A stretch of DNA of 64,000 bases from Nageia nagi (GCA_050084985.1 JBITNC010000001.1:1116001-1180000), one strand, 5' to 3'; counted from the stretch's first letter, positions 12,741-25,139 are shown. Translations and numbers: made by a program. Notes: generated from the letters alone by a model not told the origin.

Positions 12741-13640
12741 AAGCAATTCAAAAGCATGTTGTTCTTTCCCTCCCCACTGAAATCCTTGACTCTTTCTTGT
12801 AATTGCATGAAGTGGAGAAGCCATGTAAGAAAAGTTAGCAATAAACTTGCGTAAATACTGCACTACCCCAAGAAAACTCCTAGTCTTTGTCACATTAGTG
12901 GGAGGAGGCCATTTCAACACAGCTTCAATTTTTGTAGGATCTATCCTCAATTGACCTTCACCTACAATGTGGCCAAGATAGATTAAACTCTTCCTGACAA
13001 ACTCACACTTAGACATCTTCAAATAGAGTTTTGCTTCCCTTAAAACTTTAAACACTTTACGAATATGTACCAAATGATTTTTCCAATTATCACTGTAAAT
13101 GAGAATATCATCAAGATACACAATAACAAAATCATCAATGAAAGGCCTTAAAACCTCATTCATTATAGGCATGAAAGTAGCAGGAGCATTGCATAATCCA
13201 AATGGTAAAATCAACCATTCAAACAATCCTTGCCTAGTTTTAAAAGCAGTTTTCCACACATCCTCTTCTTTAACTTGTACTTGATGATAACCACTTCTTA
13301 GATCCAATTTTGTGAAAATCCTAGCTTTTTGTAATTGATCCATTAAATCATCAATACGTGGCAAAGGATATCAATTTTTAATCATGATCTTATTTAGTGC
13401 CCAGTAATCAACACACATACGCCAAGTTCCATATTTCTTTGGAATTATAACAATAGGATATCCACATGGTGATGTGCTAGGTATAATGACTCCTTGATCT
13501 AACAATTCCTTGACTTGTTTCTTAAGTTCTTCAGTTTCCAAAGCAGAATTTCTATATAAGCCAATATTAGGAAGTGCAACATCAGGATGTAATTGAATCT
13601 CATGTTGTATATCTCTTTTTGGTGGAAGTTCTTTAGGTAC
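12741..13640 (-). pseudogene. E4 reverse transcriptase
   Basis: Ty3/gypsy RT on the minus strand. Early motifs (PIVIIPKKYGTWRMCVDY, 13400-13460) lie in the upstream frame. An in-frame TGA at 13366-13368, where R is usual in the family and plausibly CGA changed to TGA, separates it from PLPRIDDL, FTKLDLRSGYHQ, LPFGLCNAPATF and the catalytic YLDD at 13107-13118. The downstream GHIVGEG and FLGVVQYLRKF motifs are also intact. Only the stop prevents a full-length domain. Confidence 0.93.
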
Positions 13641-13920
13641 TTGAAATAAATCTTCAAATTCAAAAATTACCTCTTTTACTTCTTCTTTGTATTGTGGTTC
13701 ACAATCCTCAAGTGCCTTTATGATTTCCACTTCATCTTGAGATTTCACCATTGCAAGTATAAACATTTGTCCTGTATTGATTAGTCTCTTTGCTTGTCCT
13801 GCAGTAATCAAAGAAATATCCTTTTTCTTATTTTGATGAGCACTAACCATGTATTCAACTCCATCTGTAATGAGTCTATATTTTTTTCCTTTATATAAAA
13901 TAAAGCATCTCTTTCCCATA

Positions 13921-14365
13921 GATAAGGACTACCAAGTATAATCCCACAAATATCCAAAGGAACAACATCAAGTAAAACTTCATAAATGTACTCCCTGTTA
14001 ATCCCAAATTGCAACTTGCATTGTTGTGTTACCTTTAACTTTGAATTTTTATTAACCCATCCCAATGGATATGGGTTTGGATGAGGTTGAGTAGTGAGTG
14101 AAAGTGATTTTACATACTTTTCTACAATTAAGTTAGCTTGATATCCAAAATCAAACAATGTATCAATCCTAGTCTTCTTAGCTTGCACCTTGATGTGAAA
14201 AAGTTCAATTTTATTCTTTTCCTCATCTTCACTAGGTGTATTATGCAAAGCCATACATGCCATTTTCTCATCTACATCTGAACCATATTCAATTTCCTTA
14301 GTAATAGTATTTGTTTGCTTCTTTTGACCTTTAGGTTTAGGGTGTAATTTAGGATGCAATTTCCA
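13921..14365 (-). pseudogene. E4 protease region
   Basis: Follows the zinc knuckle in the same frame. The segment IDTLFDFGYQANLI carries DFG (about 14144-14152) where an aspartic protease has D-S/T-G, so the active site is degenerate. The distal ILGSPYLWERDA (about 13895-13930) fits the ILG motif of retroviral-type proteases and is also found in E3 and E5. Confidence 0.8.
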
Positions 14366-15236
14366 ACATTTAGCCTCTAAATGACCTTCTTTTTGACAAT
14401 GTGTACATACATCTTTATACTTCTCTTTTTGTGTAGTAGACATAGTTTTCTTTTTCCCCTTTCCTTTGTTCTTTTTAGAATCATTATTACTATTGTTATT
14501 GGAAGCATTTATTTTTCCCATCCTTAACAAATTTTCCCCTTTCTTCTAAGTGAGTGGCTTGTACACAAACTTTATCCAAATCATTTGGATCAAACATCAA
14601 TATTGTATGCCTTAAATAATTATGCAAACCACCAATATACTTAAGAAGAGTATCTTGGGAATCAAGAGGAATACCTAGCATTGCAGCTCTTCTTCAGAAT
14701 TCTATAGTGTACTCTTGCACACTTTGCCCTTTGCCTTGATGGAAAGTTACCCATTCCATGACTGCCTTTTATCGATAACCCAAAGGATAAAACTGATCTC
14801 TAAGCAATTGTACAAAATGGGTCCAAGAAGCAATACAAGCTTGAATTGATTCATTCTTACTTTACAAACAACTTTCCCACCAAACAAGTGCATTACCACT
14901 CATTTTAAGAGTTGCTAATTGGATTTTATCCTCATATCTTACAATTCTTTGAATTCTACAATATACCTCAATTTGTTTAATCCAATGGTCTAACTTCTTA
15001 GCATTCACTTCTCCAATAAAAGTAGGCAAATCAAATTTAACTTCCAATTTCAAAGGAGAATTTTGAAAAACACTATGTGTAACATCATTGTCAATTTTAT
15101 TACCTTCACTAGTTTCACCTTCACTTTTATTGTATTATTGTTCTTGAAAGTGTTGGAATTGTAGAGACATCTTCTGGAACATTATGGAGAGATCAACAAT
15201 TTACTTTTCCACATTAGACCCTCCTTCATTGGCCAT
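14366..15236 (-). pseudogene. E4 gag with zinc knuckle
   Basis: Probable start at 15234-15236 (Met-Ala-Asn-Glu), followed by stops in the first 50 codons. The capsid-like part includes FDLPTFIGEVNAKKLDHWI (14990-15045) and LDSQDTLLKYIGGLHNYL (about 14610-14670). A basic stretch is followed by a complete CX2CX4HX4C knuckle at 14366-14407 (C-THC-QKEG-H-LEAK-C). Gag packages element RNA. There are two or more frame breaks. The same blocks occur in E5 gag. Confidence 0.88.
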
Positions 15237-15400
15237 GGCTCCAAGCTCTCTTTGCTTCTTTAGCCAAAATCTAGAACCAATTTTTGGATGCTCCTCCACA
15301 AATTCTCCTTCTCCTTTCTTGCTTTGTGACCTGGTATACATGCAAGAACACTTTTTAAACACCAACAACAATCTCAAAAATATAGGTTATCCCAATGATT

Positions 15401-15418
15401 TCAATTGCTCTGATACCA
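15401..15418 (-). other. E4 primer-binding site
   Basis: On the minus strand TGGTATCAGAGCAATTGA lies four bases inside the 5' LTR. It matches the 3' end of plant initiator-Met tRNA for at least 12 bases. Confidence 0.9.
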
Positions 15419-15422
15419 AACT

Positions 15423-16610
15423 TGATCCATAAACTATAAGATTAAAATTTCAATTTAACCATTCTTAGGATTAATTCACACTTAAAACAACTAAGTGCTT
15501 GTAAAGGAAAATTAGGAACAAATTTGTAAACACAGAGAAGAGAAAAGCATTCACCATAAAAAGAGATAAGCAAAATTATCTTGGTTCACCCGATGTGGCC
15601 TACATCTAGCTCAAAAGCTCTCTACTATCAGTGGGTGGAATCACTTTACAAGGCCTCCATAGTCCTTCAAAACCTCCTCTCACATTCACAACACACTCAC
15701 AGCTCTAAAAATCACAACAAGAACTGAAAATAACTTTCCTAAAATCCTCCTTCTTCCCTCACATCCAATTTGCTCCCCTTTTATACAATTTTAGGGGCTA
15801 AAATTGGAGAGTATTACAACTAGGAAATTCTATACAAAACCTATTTTCAAATACCCATTAGCCTCCTTGATCTTCATGTCCAATTTGGGCTCAAATGGTT
15901 GTAAAAAACTCCCCAAAATGAGCTCTAAAATCAAAATAATACGCTCACTGGATTGTTTCAAGCTTACAGAATTAACTCAGCCTAATAATAGGACCTTAGG
16001 TGAATTAAAAATCACCATAAACCTTTGAAAACACTAAAAATACATTAAAAAAACCTAAAATTGGGTAGGTGCACTGTGGTGATGACACGTGGTGCGTACT
16101 GGAAGAAGTCAACCTCCTATTGACTGGTAGCTTGGCTGGTAGTCAAGTGGGGGCATGGATGGCTTGGCTAGCGATCATACAGGGGTGTGGGTGGTCTCCA
16201 CATGGTTGGTGATCTCCACATGGTTGGCAGTCACAGTTTCTATTCCCTACGGTCAAACTCCATGCGGGCCTTGACCTACCTCATCACCTCCATGCAGTAT
16301 GCCATGCAGGCCTGGTCAACCATCTCCATGCAGGCTTTGACTTTCCATGCTTATCGTTCATGTAGTCTCCATGGTGGCAGGTGGGTCCCCTCTTCATTGG
16401 CCACCAAAAAACATTTGAATATATTATTTTTTTTAATCCTTTTATTTTTTTTTTCTCAAAATACATAAATGGAATTAATATCATATCTTCCACATACAGA
16501 CTCGGATTCATGATCTAAAAGAAGCATCGAAAAGCTAAAGATAAGGAAATCACAATGAACACACTAAAATGGAGATTATTGAATGTCAAAGGGATCCAAA
16601 TTTTGGATCA
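15423..16610 (-). repeat. E4 5' LTR
   Basis: 1,188 bp, same ends as the 3' LTR. In the sense direction it runs U3 (from 16610), TATA box, then R-U5 ending at 15423 next to the primer site. The U3 terminal palindrome is intact. Confidence 0.93.
15777..15785 (-). promoter_or_regulatory. E4 LTR TATA box
   Basis: TATAAAAGG on the minus strand, about 825 bp into the 5' LTR and followed by a GGAGC context. It is conserved at the equivalent place in the 3' LTR. The position fits a U3 promoter; the transcription start is not determined. Confidence 0.6.
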
Positions 16611-17737
16611 AATTTGCAATTTCTAAATAGTCATATCAATTGAGATGTAATCTTCCTAACATGTTGTTGATTGCTTCTATTTTGATCCCATAGTTGATTG
16701 AAGATGATACTGAAGCTGATTGAAGAAGTACTCATATGAAATTTGATAGGCATGATTTGGCACTATGCTTTATTGATAGTCATCTACTTATCTGTAACCA
16801 TTGATGATTCATACTATAGTTCTGATTTAATAGATTAATGGGGGCAATGAACAATATACCAAGTTAGTTCAAGAAGAAAATACCACTTGTTATGTGGAAT
16901 TGAGTTGAAGTCAACACATTAATAAGGCATTAGGGTTCTAACACTTAATATTAAGTGGACCCAAGTGTTACTTCTTAACCATTACTCACCTTAGTTTGGC
17001 AAGTTCTATTTCTTTTTTTTGGGCTCTATTGACAATCTAGCTCTCCTTAGTATAGGCTGATTTTGGCTAAAATTTTTGACATCATCACTCAAAATTGATA
17101 GGCTTTATTTGGTATCTTCATTAATCTTCACCCACCATTACTTATTTTGGGACCTACTTTTTTTGCCAAAAATGATGATGTTATTGTTGAAAATTGATAG
17201 ACTCTATTTACTTCTTCATGAATCATCACCTACCATCACTTGTTCTAGGACCCATTGATTTTATCCAAAAATGATGATGTCATTATTAAAAATTGGTGGG
17301 CTCTATTTACTTTTGGTCATATTCCATTGACTATGTGGACATAAATTGGACCCACTTTTACAACAACCCTTGGGCATGTGTTTACAACTCTTAAACATGT
17401 ATTTAAAACAACTCCCAGACATGACTCTTCTATACATATAGTTCTTGGCTCTTTTGACTGTAACATGACTTAAGGTTTATCCCCCAAGAGTTATTGTAAC
17501 ACCTACTAGACTTTGACTAGAAATTTATAAGGCAAAATATGAAAGACCAAGACTTATATATATAATAGCCGAATATTGATAACACCCAAAATTCTTCAAA
17601 CTTAAGACTAACATAAGATTCAAATTATATGTGAAAGGGAGGAAAGTTGGAATAGAAATAATTTTATGAAAAAAATGGAAGAATAAAATAATGAGAGTGG
17701 GTTACCCCAATTCAAAGTGTAATTATGAAAGAATATA
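16611..17737 (-). repeat. E1 3' LTR, inner part (right of E4)
   Basis: Resumes the LTR interrupted at 9607, starting with the second TSD copy AATTT (16611-16615), and runs to GAATATA (17731-17737), a mutated form of the GAATACA terminus. It carries about 2.6 units of a ~98-bp repeat and a short array of ~24-bp units. Confidence 0.82.
17050..17330. repeat. ~98-bp tandem units in E1 left LTR
   Basis: Units carry a GATGATGTCATTATT-like core, a GGGCTCTATTT core, and CTTCATGAATCATCACC then CTTGTTCTAGGACC. About 2.6 units are present; the E2 LTRs have about 5.6. Confidence 0.85.
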
Positions 17738-17785
17738 ATCTTCTGGTAGCTCTAGGGGTCTTTGCCTACTGGAGAATAGGACCCA

Positions 17786-20700
17786 CTATTTGTTGCTTCT
17801 AGTTTCTTATTCAGATGTAGATTTTATAGGATTATCAATTGGTGGAATCAACTTTGTTGGTAGGAAGGGGTGCATCTTCTTATTTAAATCTTTAAGGTCT
17901 TGATAGTCAACTTATGAAAAAATAAGGGATGCTTGAATCTTCATAGTATTTGCTCAAAAACTTGTCAAAACATTCTCTAGCCTCCCAGTGTGTAGAAACC
18001 TCATAATTGCTTCTTAAGTGAGATAATTTATTTATTTTAAGTATAATATTTTCTTCTTAGAAAAATATTATTCAAGGAATTGAATGGTATTAGCTACCCA
18101 TTTCATAGAACTACCCTATACATTTTGTTCCTCCCATAATTTGGGAGCTTTCATTTCAATTAAGGAATTAAAAAATTTATTAATAAAGTTGAATTCTATT
18201 GTGAGCTAGTGTTTATTAATGTATATATAAAACACTAAATTTTGGAGTTCACATATATCCTTGATCCTTCTCAAATATGATTATCTTGGTCTAGGAGTAA
18301 TGGTAGCTATATCTTTCTCAATCAAGACTCTCAACTAGCTCTACATTTTTTTGATAACTAATCTTGGTATATCTAGAGCCAATTGATGAAGAGTGGTCTA
18401 TGTGTTGAACTATTTATGGCTTGTAGTGTTTGTTATTTAAATAAATGCAAGTGTAATAAAGTCACCATATTGCTCCAACTTGCTCCACTAGGGATTTTCT
18501 AAAACCTTTTATGAGTAGCAATAATTTTGAGGTATCATCAAATAATACTTTGTTAGTTGCTATAATAGTTTATAATTTGGCCTCAACCTACTTGATATTT
18601 GGACCATTTATAATTGTAGCCTTAGCTTTAAGATCTTGTATGGTTTGATTTGCATTATCTAGCTTAGCCTTTATTTTTGTCAAGCCCTTCTTGAATTCTA
18701 ACTTTTGCTTGTCAAGCTTTGTAAGCAGGTATTTATTTTTATTCTACATTATATTTAAGGGAGTAATCTTTTTTATATTAATCTATTTTATTATTTAATC
18801 TATATATCTTATTCTCCATTGCATGAAGACTTTTACCAGCCACCAATCAAGTATTTACAAGGAATCTAGATTGGTCAATTATTGGAGCACTCTGCATACT
18901 TATATCAATGATAGTTATGGGAGTAGTATCTAGTTGTCCTTCTTTGAAAGACATTTTTGCTATCTTAATATCTCCCATTTTTATTACCTTACTCAAAATT
19001 CTCAACTGTTTCTTAAGGAGCATAGGAGGTTCATTAACAAACATTTTCCAATCAATGGGTTCTACAATTTGTATAGAAAAAATTGATTTAATCTCCTCCT
19101 GGAGGCTATAGGAACTAAAGAATGAGGAGTATTTACACTTGAGGTGGATGTTGTGAACTAATGAGTGGGTTCTAATTGCTTTAGAGGTGTAGAATCTTGA
19201 ATTTCTATTTCTTTTTCTACTTCCTCCATGATCTTATCTTCATCTTTAGCCTTGGCCATTGGATTAAAGTCTCTTTTCTTCCTAGATTCATTGTCATCAT
19301 CATCACCATCATCAATTGGTCCACCTCTGGGTGTAGCTACTATAGAGTTTCCTATTCCAAGTACATTAGCCTCACCTTATTGAATTTCCATGTGTTCTTT
19401 TTTTAGGACTTCTTTTTGTAGGACTTCCTCTTTTTGCAGGATTTCCTCTTGAGTAGTAGTTTCTATGTTCTAAGGCTCTTGTAATTCCTCTACATCAAAT
19501 ATTTATAACTCCTTTATCATAACCTCTAATGTCCCTTTTATGATTTTGGGAGGTAGAGGTGTAGTCCTTTGTGATCTAGATTGTGTTGTGTGGGGTTTCT
19601 TTACTAATTTTCCTTCTTTTTTTTAGGGTCTATTATTTTTGAGTAAGGTTTTGAATTCTCCTTCTCTTTTTTGGAGATGAATCCTAAGAAGTAGTAGTAT
19701 CTAAAGAGTTTTGTTATCCCTTCTTGGTAGGCTATTCTAAGCTATATGGTTTTCCAACCTCTATTTGTCTCACTCCTATAACTATTGTTCCTCAAAAATT
19801 AAGGGGAAGAGACTGGCCCAACTTTGAAAAGGAGTCTTTAGAATACTCTAACTCCCAAAACTTATCATATTTGAATTTCTCAAATAATTCATTCTCAATA
19901 TGATGGATCTTTGTTGTGTGTTCAAACCATAACCTTATGAAATAATGAACTTTATTGGGGCTCCAACCCAAAGTTGTTAGTTGGGTGAGGACATCTAGGC
20001 TAAGGGTCAAATTTTACCACTTGTTTTTCTAGCTCCTATATTTATTTATCCCCTCAAGGGTCATCCATGCCTTATTTAGGGGTGTAAATTCCCATTTAGG
20101 GTACATTTCTACTACTTGTTCAATTTTATTTATAAAATATTCTACATAAGGTCTATACTCATGGGTAAATGCTAGGCACTTCTTGCTTGACCTTATTATT
20201 ATTTTCATCTCCCTTGAAGATTCAATTTTTAGTAGAAGTTGATATATCTATAATAGATTTAAAACAAACCTCATACCCATCCTTGGTCTATATGCCACAT
20301 ATTTGCCTACCCATATCTATGGAATATAGTTGAGGAGTTACATATTTTGGCAAAGAAAAAGGATTTTTCAAAATACCCATACCTCATAATAACAGTGCGA
20401 TCTTTGAGAAAATACTAGTCATCGACCTTATTTCCTCCCTATAGCTCTTGGACAGTGCTCTTGCATAGTTTGCTAGGGAGCCTTCCTATCAAAATTTGCA
20501 CTATTGTTGCATAAAAGTTATCCATGAACCTATAATATGATCCATGCAACTTGCTCAAGATTGGAACCCTTAAATCAATTGGTACTAGTCTAGTACTTGG
20601 GTTTGTTAACTGAATTGGTAGTCTTGTCTACATAAGTTTGTCAAGGTTTTGATATGCCAGGAGCCACCAAAGATATGAAGAGTGTCTAAAGTTTGATTTT

Positions 20701-21473
20701 TCAATTTTGAAAATACATCTTTTTATATCATTAGAAATAAAGGTTGGGAATTCATATCAGATGTGTGCCTCTATAATATTGTAAGCCATACACACCATGG
20801 TTTCATTTGCTTCTATTTAGGTTTTCTTCCCTAAAATAACTTCCAATGTCTGTAATAACCTCTCTATCCCTCTTCTTTTTAAATAGAGCTATTTCATACC
20901 TTGGCTAGAGCTATGTGGTTTTGCTTCCTTAATATCTTTCACCAATCTAGTTAATCATTTCATCTTCATTTTTATAAAAATCACCTTTCTCTGTTTTTAA
21001 ATCTATCTATTTCTTCACATGGAAAGTCCAATTAGCTAGGACAATAAATGCTTGAAGAATAGAATCAAGAGAGTAATCGAGTATTACTTCAAATTTTGGC
21101 TTTGAATCTTCTCCTTACTCTTAGTCCTTGAACATTCCTATTTCATAACCTTATTGGTTATGCCTATATGCCACCAAATACAATAGCTTGAGGAGGTGAA
21201 TGATTCATAAGGCACATAATAAGCCAAGCCTTGGTTAATCATAACATCTCTCTTTGAGTGCACTAAATATTTCTCATTTTTGGTGACTTTGAGACTCATG
21301 TGTTGCATAAGGATGCGATTAGGGTTGACCCTCCATGTATCAATGTGGTTCATCAACCCCATCTTAGTCTAGTTCACCCCCAAAGCATTGTTAAGGTATT
21401 CCTCTTGAATGGTAATTAGGTTGGCATCTGCTTATTCTACTTTAGCTAGAGTTAATGGTTTGGAAGTCTTCAT
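17786..21473 (-). pseudogene. ORF-X relic, E1 copy (unknown protein)
   Basis: Minus strand, about 1,229 codons by span, now broken by stops and frameshifts. The start region encodes Met-Lys-Thr near 21473. Recognisable blocks in order are NHIDTWRVNPNRIL and RDVMINQGLAYYVPYE (21138-21362), KFEVILDYS and ANWTFHVKK (near 21000-21080), VPIDL...LSKLHGS and IMRYGYFEK (about 20350-20570), PNKVHYFI...ELFEKFKYDKFWE (19820-19960), basic and acidic linkers (19200-19680), FHxLALDI-like and RFLHTGRLENVL segments (17960-18420), and a C-terminus ending SNK-TAG at 17786-17788. Every block has a counterpart in the same order in the E2 copy. It is the only coding relic in E1. I do not recognise the family. An accessory element protein is likeliest (gag-like or env-position), but that is inference. 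Confidence 0.75.
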
Positions 21474-22794
21474 GGTGTTAACACTCTTTTTAGAACCTCT
21501 AGTTTGCATTTGGAACTTAGAATCCACACTCTATAAGGTCATTCAACTTTGTCTTTTCTTACTCAATTTAGCTTTACAAACACTATGCTCTAGTTACCAT
21601 GGAAACTTGTATGCTTGAAAATGGCTAAGTGTTGAGTCAAAGGGTAATAGTATGATGGTTTAAAACCAAAGGTAACCTTGATTTTTGATCGATATAATGT
21701 AACCTCAAAAGGTTTGGTTTGATCGAGTTCTCTATTTCTTGCAATAAATGGTTCCTAGAAAGATTAGAAGGTGGTGGTAATGTGCTCATGTTGGTTTTCT
21801 ACTAAATCTCTAAGTTATAGGTTGGTTCCTATCTATTATAAAGGTTTAAAGTAATAAGAAAGAGATAAAAGGTAGAGAGTTACTGGAAAGAGATAAACAA
21901 ATTAAACTAACAATTTAAATAAGAAATACACAACTTGGGGTATTGCAACATAGGTAGTAATCCATAATCAAGAATAAAAATAATGAGCTATCTTACCCTT
22001 GGGATATCATAATCACAATACACAGCCACAACTTAAGACAACATTCCATACATAATATTCACAAAAGTAATAAACAACCACTTATTTCAAGAGGACAAAG
22101 CATTATCTATTTGTATTATCATGTATGAAATCACCTTATAAACTTGGGCAAATTTGCTAGAATGTTTGACCTGATTGATTTCGAATAGTCTACCATTTAT
22201 ACATTTACATGCCCTACTAGGTTGTTGTCTATCATCAATATATAGTTACTCATCTTACTTGAAGTTGGTGAAGAAAAGTATTTATAATAAATATTACAAT
22301 TATGTTAGATTACATAGTGAATAAGTACCAACAATATTACTATTTAAGAATTTGCAATTTCTAAACAATCATATCCATTGAGCTATAATCTTCCTTACAT
22401 GTCATTAACTGCTCCTATTTTGGTCTTGTAGTTGATTGAAGATGGTACTAAAGCTGATTGAAGAAGTACTCATCTACAATTTGATAGGCATGATTTGGCA
22501 TTGTGCTTTATCGATAGTCATCTACTTCTCTATAACCATTGATGATCTATACTATAGTTCTGATTTAATAGATTAATGGAGGTGGTGAACAATATACCAA
22601 TTTAGTTTGAGAAGAAACTACCACTTGTTATGTGGAATCGAGTTAAAGTCAACACATTAATAGGGCTTTGGGGGTATAACAATTAAGATCAAGTGGACTT
22701 GAGTGTTACTTCTTACCCATTACTCTCACCTTAGTTTGGTAGGTTCTATTTCTTTTTTCTAGGCTCTATTGATGATATAGCTCTCCTTAGTACC

Positions 22795-23060
22795 CATTGA
22801 TTTTAGCTAAAAGTTCTGACATCATCGCTTAGAATCAATAGGATTTATTTGGTATCTTCATGAATCTTCACCTACCATTACTTATTTTGGGACCTACTAT
22901 TTTTAGCCAAAAAATGATGATGTTACTATTGAAACTGACAGGCTCTATTTACTTCTTCATGAATCATCACTTGCCATCACTTGTTCTAGGACCCATTGAT
23001 TTTAGCCAAAAATGATGATGTCATTGTTGAAAATTGGTGGGATTTATTTACTTTTGGCAT
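22795..23060. repeat. ~98-bp tandem units in E1 right LTR
   Basis: About 2.6 units of the same repeat as at 17050-17330, with matching unit boundaries. Confidence 0.85.
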
Positions 23061-23094
23061 CTCCTATTAACTATTTGGACAAAAATTAGATCCA

Positions 23095-23235
23095 TTTTTA
23101 CAACAACCCCCAAACATGTATTTACAACTCTTGAACATGTATTTACAACAACTCTTGAACATATATTTACAACAACTCTCAAACACATATTTACAACAAC
23201 TCCTAGACATGTATTTACAACAACAACCAAACATG
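23095..23235. repeat. ~24-bp tandem array in E1 right LTR
   Basis: Repeats of a TTTACAACAACTCTTGAACA-like unit, about six copies. Translated, it gives a periodic open frame that should not be taken for a protein. Shorter equivalents lie at 17350-17430. Confidence 0.85.
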
Positions 23236-23550
23236 TCTCTTATTTACATACAGTTCCTAGCTCTTTTGACTGCTAACATGACTTAAGGTTTATCCCTTGA
23301 GAGTTATTGTAACACTTGATAGACTTTGACTAAAAATTTATAAGGCAAAATATGAAAGACCAAGACTTATATATACAATAGCCAAATGTTGACAACACCT
23401 AAAATTCTTCAAACTTAAGACTAATAGAAGATTCAAATTATATGTGAAAGGGAGGGAAATTGTAATAGAAAGATTTTTTTGAAAATAATGAAAGAATAAA
23501 AGAACAATAGTGTGTTACCCCAAGTCAGAGTGCAATTATAAAAGAATACA

Positions 23551-25139
23551 AGAACTAATAAATTTATAGATAATGAGGGTTTATAGGTAGAGTTTCTCAA
23601 ACATGAAGTTGATTCACTCACATATCCACTTTCCAAACTCTTTAGTAAGGTTTTCTACTCCAAATTTACCTCCTATTAGGCATAACATATTATTCATCCT
23701 ATCTACAAACTATACAACACTTCCATTTAAAAAAAAGCCAATATAGGATTATCATGATTGGTTGCACCTTTTCCAAGATGTATGACACAATTCTAGAAAT
23801 AATATTATTAGAATAACTTAAGCATAAGAATCTTAGAATCTTGGTCTAAATAAGTTTTAAGAGTGACTATCAAACTACTAATCATATCTTTACCCTTTGC
23901 ACTATTATGATGAGGTTTTACATTAGTTATATAAAGTCTTTTATTGATTCATTAAATTCAAAAAGGTTTTTGAATAAGTCTTGATATCTCTCCTCTAACA
24001 CCTTTGTGATACTGATATTTTTGATAATGGTTGAATCCTTATTCTAGCTAGCACTAGGTTATATGAGATAATGGTTGATCTCATGGATTATAAATATAAT
24101 TAGATTTTGTTAACCATTTATATAACATTTTATAGCTTATTGTTAACCTTAATAAAAATAATGCCATGATTTTTAATACTCCTAGATGTACAACCTCTAT
24201 GTTGTAGTTTTTCTATAAAGGATAACTTGTAGATTCACCACCTCACACACTTACTTGGGGATTTTATTTTTTAAACCCTCTTATAAGAGCTATGCTTCCC
24301 TCTCTATGTTGAAACAACAATATTTTTGGTCCCACTTTTAGGATATCCCCTCAAATATGCACCTCTTTGATACCATTTTTTACCTACTATCACAAATGAT
24401 TATGAGGTTTGGTATTCTAATTTAGGATATGGTAATTGGGATTACTCTTATAGGATTTAAAGTTTGATATTTAGACATTTTATCCACTAAAAAATGATGG
24501 TCCCATAGTGTATTATATTGATGGAGTTCACAATTATAACCCTTTCTTTCAAACTCATACCTCAAATCATCCTCTATATTCATAAACTTTGATCAATGAG
24601 GATCTCTACATCTATATGTACAAGGTATCTATTTTTAACCTATTACTCCTCTAAGGATATCACCTTTGTAGGATTATCTAGATGTAAACTTTTTTGGTTC
24701 TATGTAACTTTATTTTCCTCAAATCTATCAATCATTTTAGTTTAATTGATAATATTGCTCCCTTTAAGCATATACTAGATGACTCCCCAATATCATCCTT
24801 TGAAGAACACTTGTAGGTTGGTTTGAGTGGATATTTATTGATAGTACACTTTAATCACATGAACATATTCTTCACCCCTCATCCCCATGTTGGAATTCTA
24901 TGCAAAAACTTTCCTCTATACATTTGGTGATAGTATTTTTTGCCCCTATTTTCAATATCATTGGTCACAAGCCTTGGGTTATACATGTAATATTTCACCT
25001 TTTAAAAGGTGAACATAATTTTAATAGCTATTAGGTAACTAAGATAAATAAATAGGTAGTTATATTATATATTACATATATAATAGAAATACTTTATAAA
25101 ATATTAGATAATAATATATGATAATAAAATAAACATACT
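23551..25139. other. spacer between E1 and E2, nothing recognised
   Basis: AT-rich sequence with no domain I can name on either strand. It contains a perfect 20-bp palindrome at 24994-25013. Open frames are short and unsupported. Confidence 0.55.
24994..25013. repeat. perfect 20-bp palindrome
   Basis: TTCACCTTTTAAAAGGTGAA reads the same on both strands with no loop. An AT-rich tract follows. No element boundary could be tied to it. Confidence 0.9.

Larger units (their letters stand above)
9608..16610 (-). mobile_element. E4: complete Ty3/gypsy element
   Basis: A 7,003-bp element with two 1,188-bp LTRs (9608-10795 and 15423-16610), TG...CA ends, a 5-bp TSD (AATTT), a PBS matching initiator-Met tRNA and a purine tract. 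The minus strand carries, in order, gag with a CCHC knuckle, protease, RT, RNase H and integrase. All coding domains are present but carry stops. The first ~225 bp of the two LTRs show about 16 differences, so this insertion is older than E3. The iMet primer type fits chromovirus-like gypsy lineages, but I saw no chromodomain. Confidence 0.93.
8935..23550 (-). mobile_element. E1: LTR retrotransposon with only ORF-X
   Basis: Two related LTRs (8935-17737, interrupted by E4, and 21683-23550) enclose a 3,945-bp internal region (17738-21682). Removing E4 and one TSD copy leaves about 1,795 bp for the left LTR, against 1,868 bp for the right. The LTRs match those of E2 over their whole length. The internal region has no gag, protease, RT or integrase, only the ORF-X relic in minus orientation. 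The 5' LTR is therefore the right one. The leader after the 5' LTR is about 210 bp and does not resemble the leader of E2. The flanks GAAAC (8930-8934) and AGAAC (23551-23555) are only partly alike, so the TSD is uncertain. I infer a non-autonomous derivative of the E2 family that lost gag-pol. Confidence 0.75.
21683..23550 (-). repeat. E1 5' LTR
   Basis: 1,868 bp on the plus strand from TTTTGATCGATATAATG (degenerate TGTTGATC) to GAATACA at 23544-23550. It is collinear with the E2 LTRs. Apart from the E4 insertion its layout equals the left E1 LTR. Confidence 0.85.

Noticed and set aside
15401-15418. Sequences resembling initiator-Met tRNA, here and at 25949, 46417, 52664 and 61557
   Set aside because: They are only 11-18 bases and sit beside LTRs, so they are primer-binding sites, not tRNA genes.
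23034-23276. Open frame with a periodic FTTTxxHVFTTT pattern
   Set aside because: It is the translation of the ~24-bp tandem array in the E1 LTR; the array explains the periodicity.
23551-25139. Possible decayed coding between E1 and E2 on the minus strand
   Set aside because: Short phrases look protein-like but no ordered motif set could be assembled and no second copy exists in the window for comparison.
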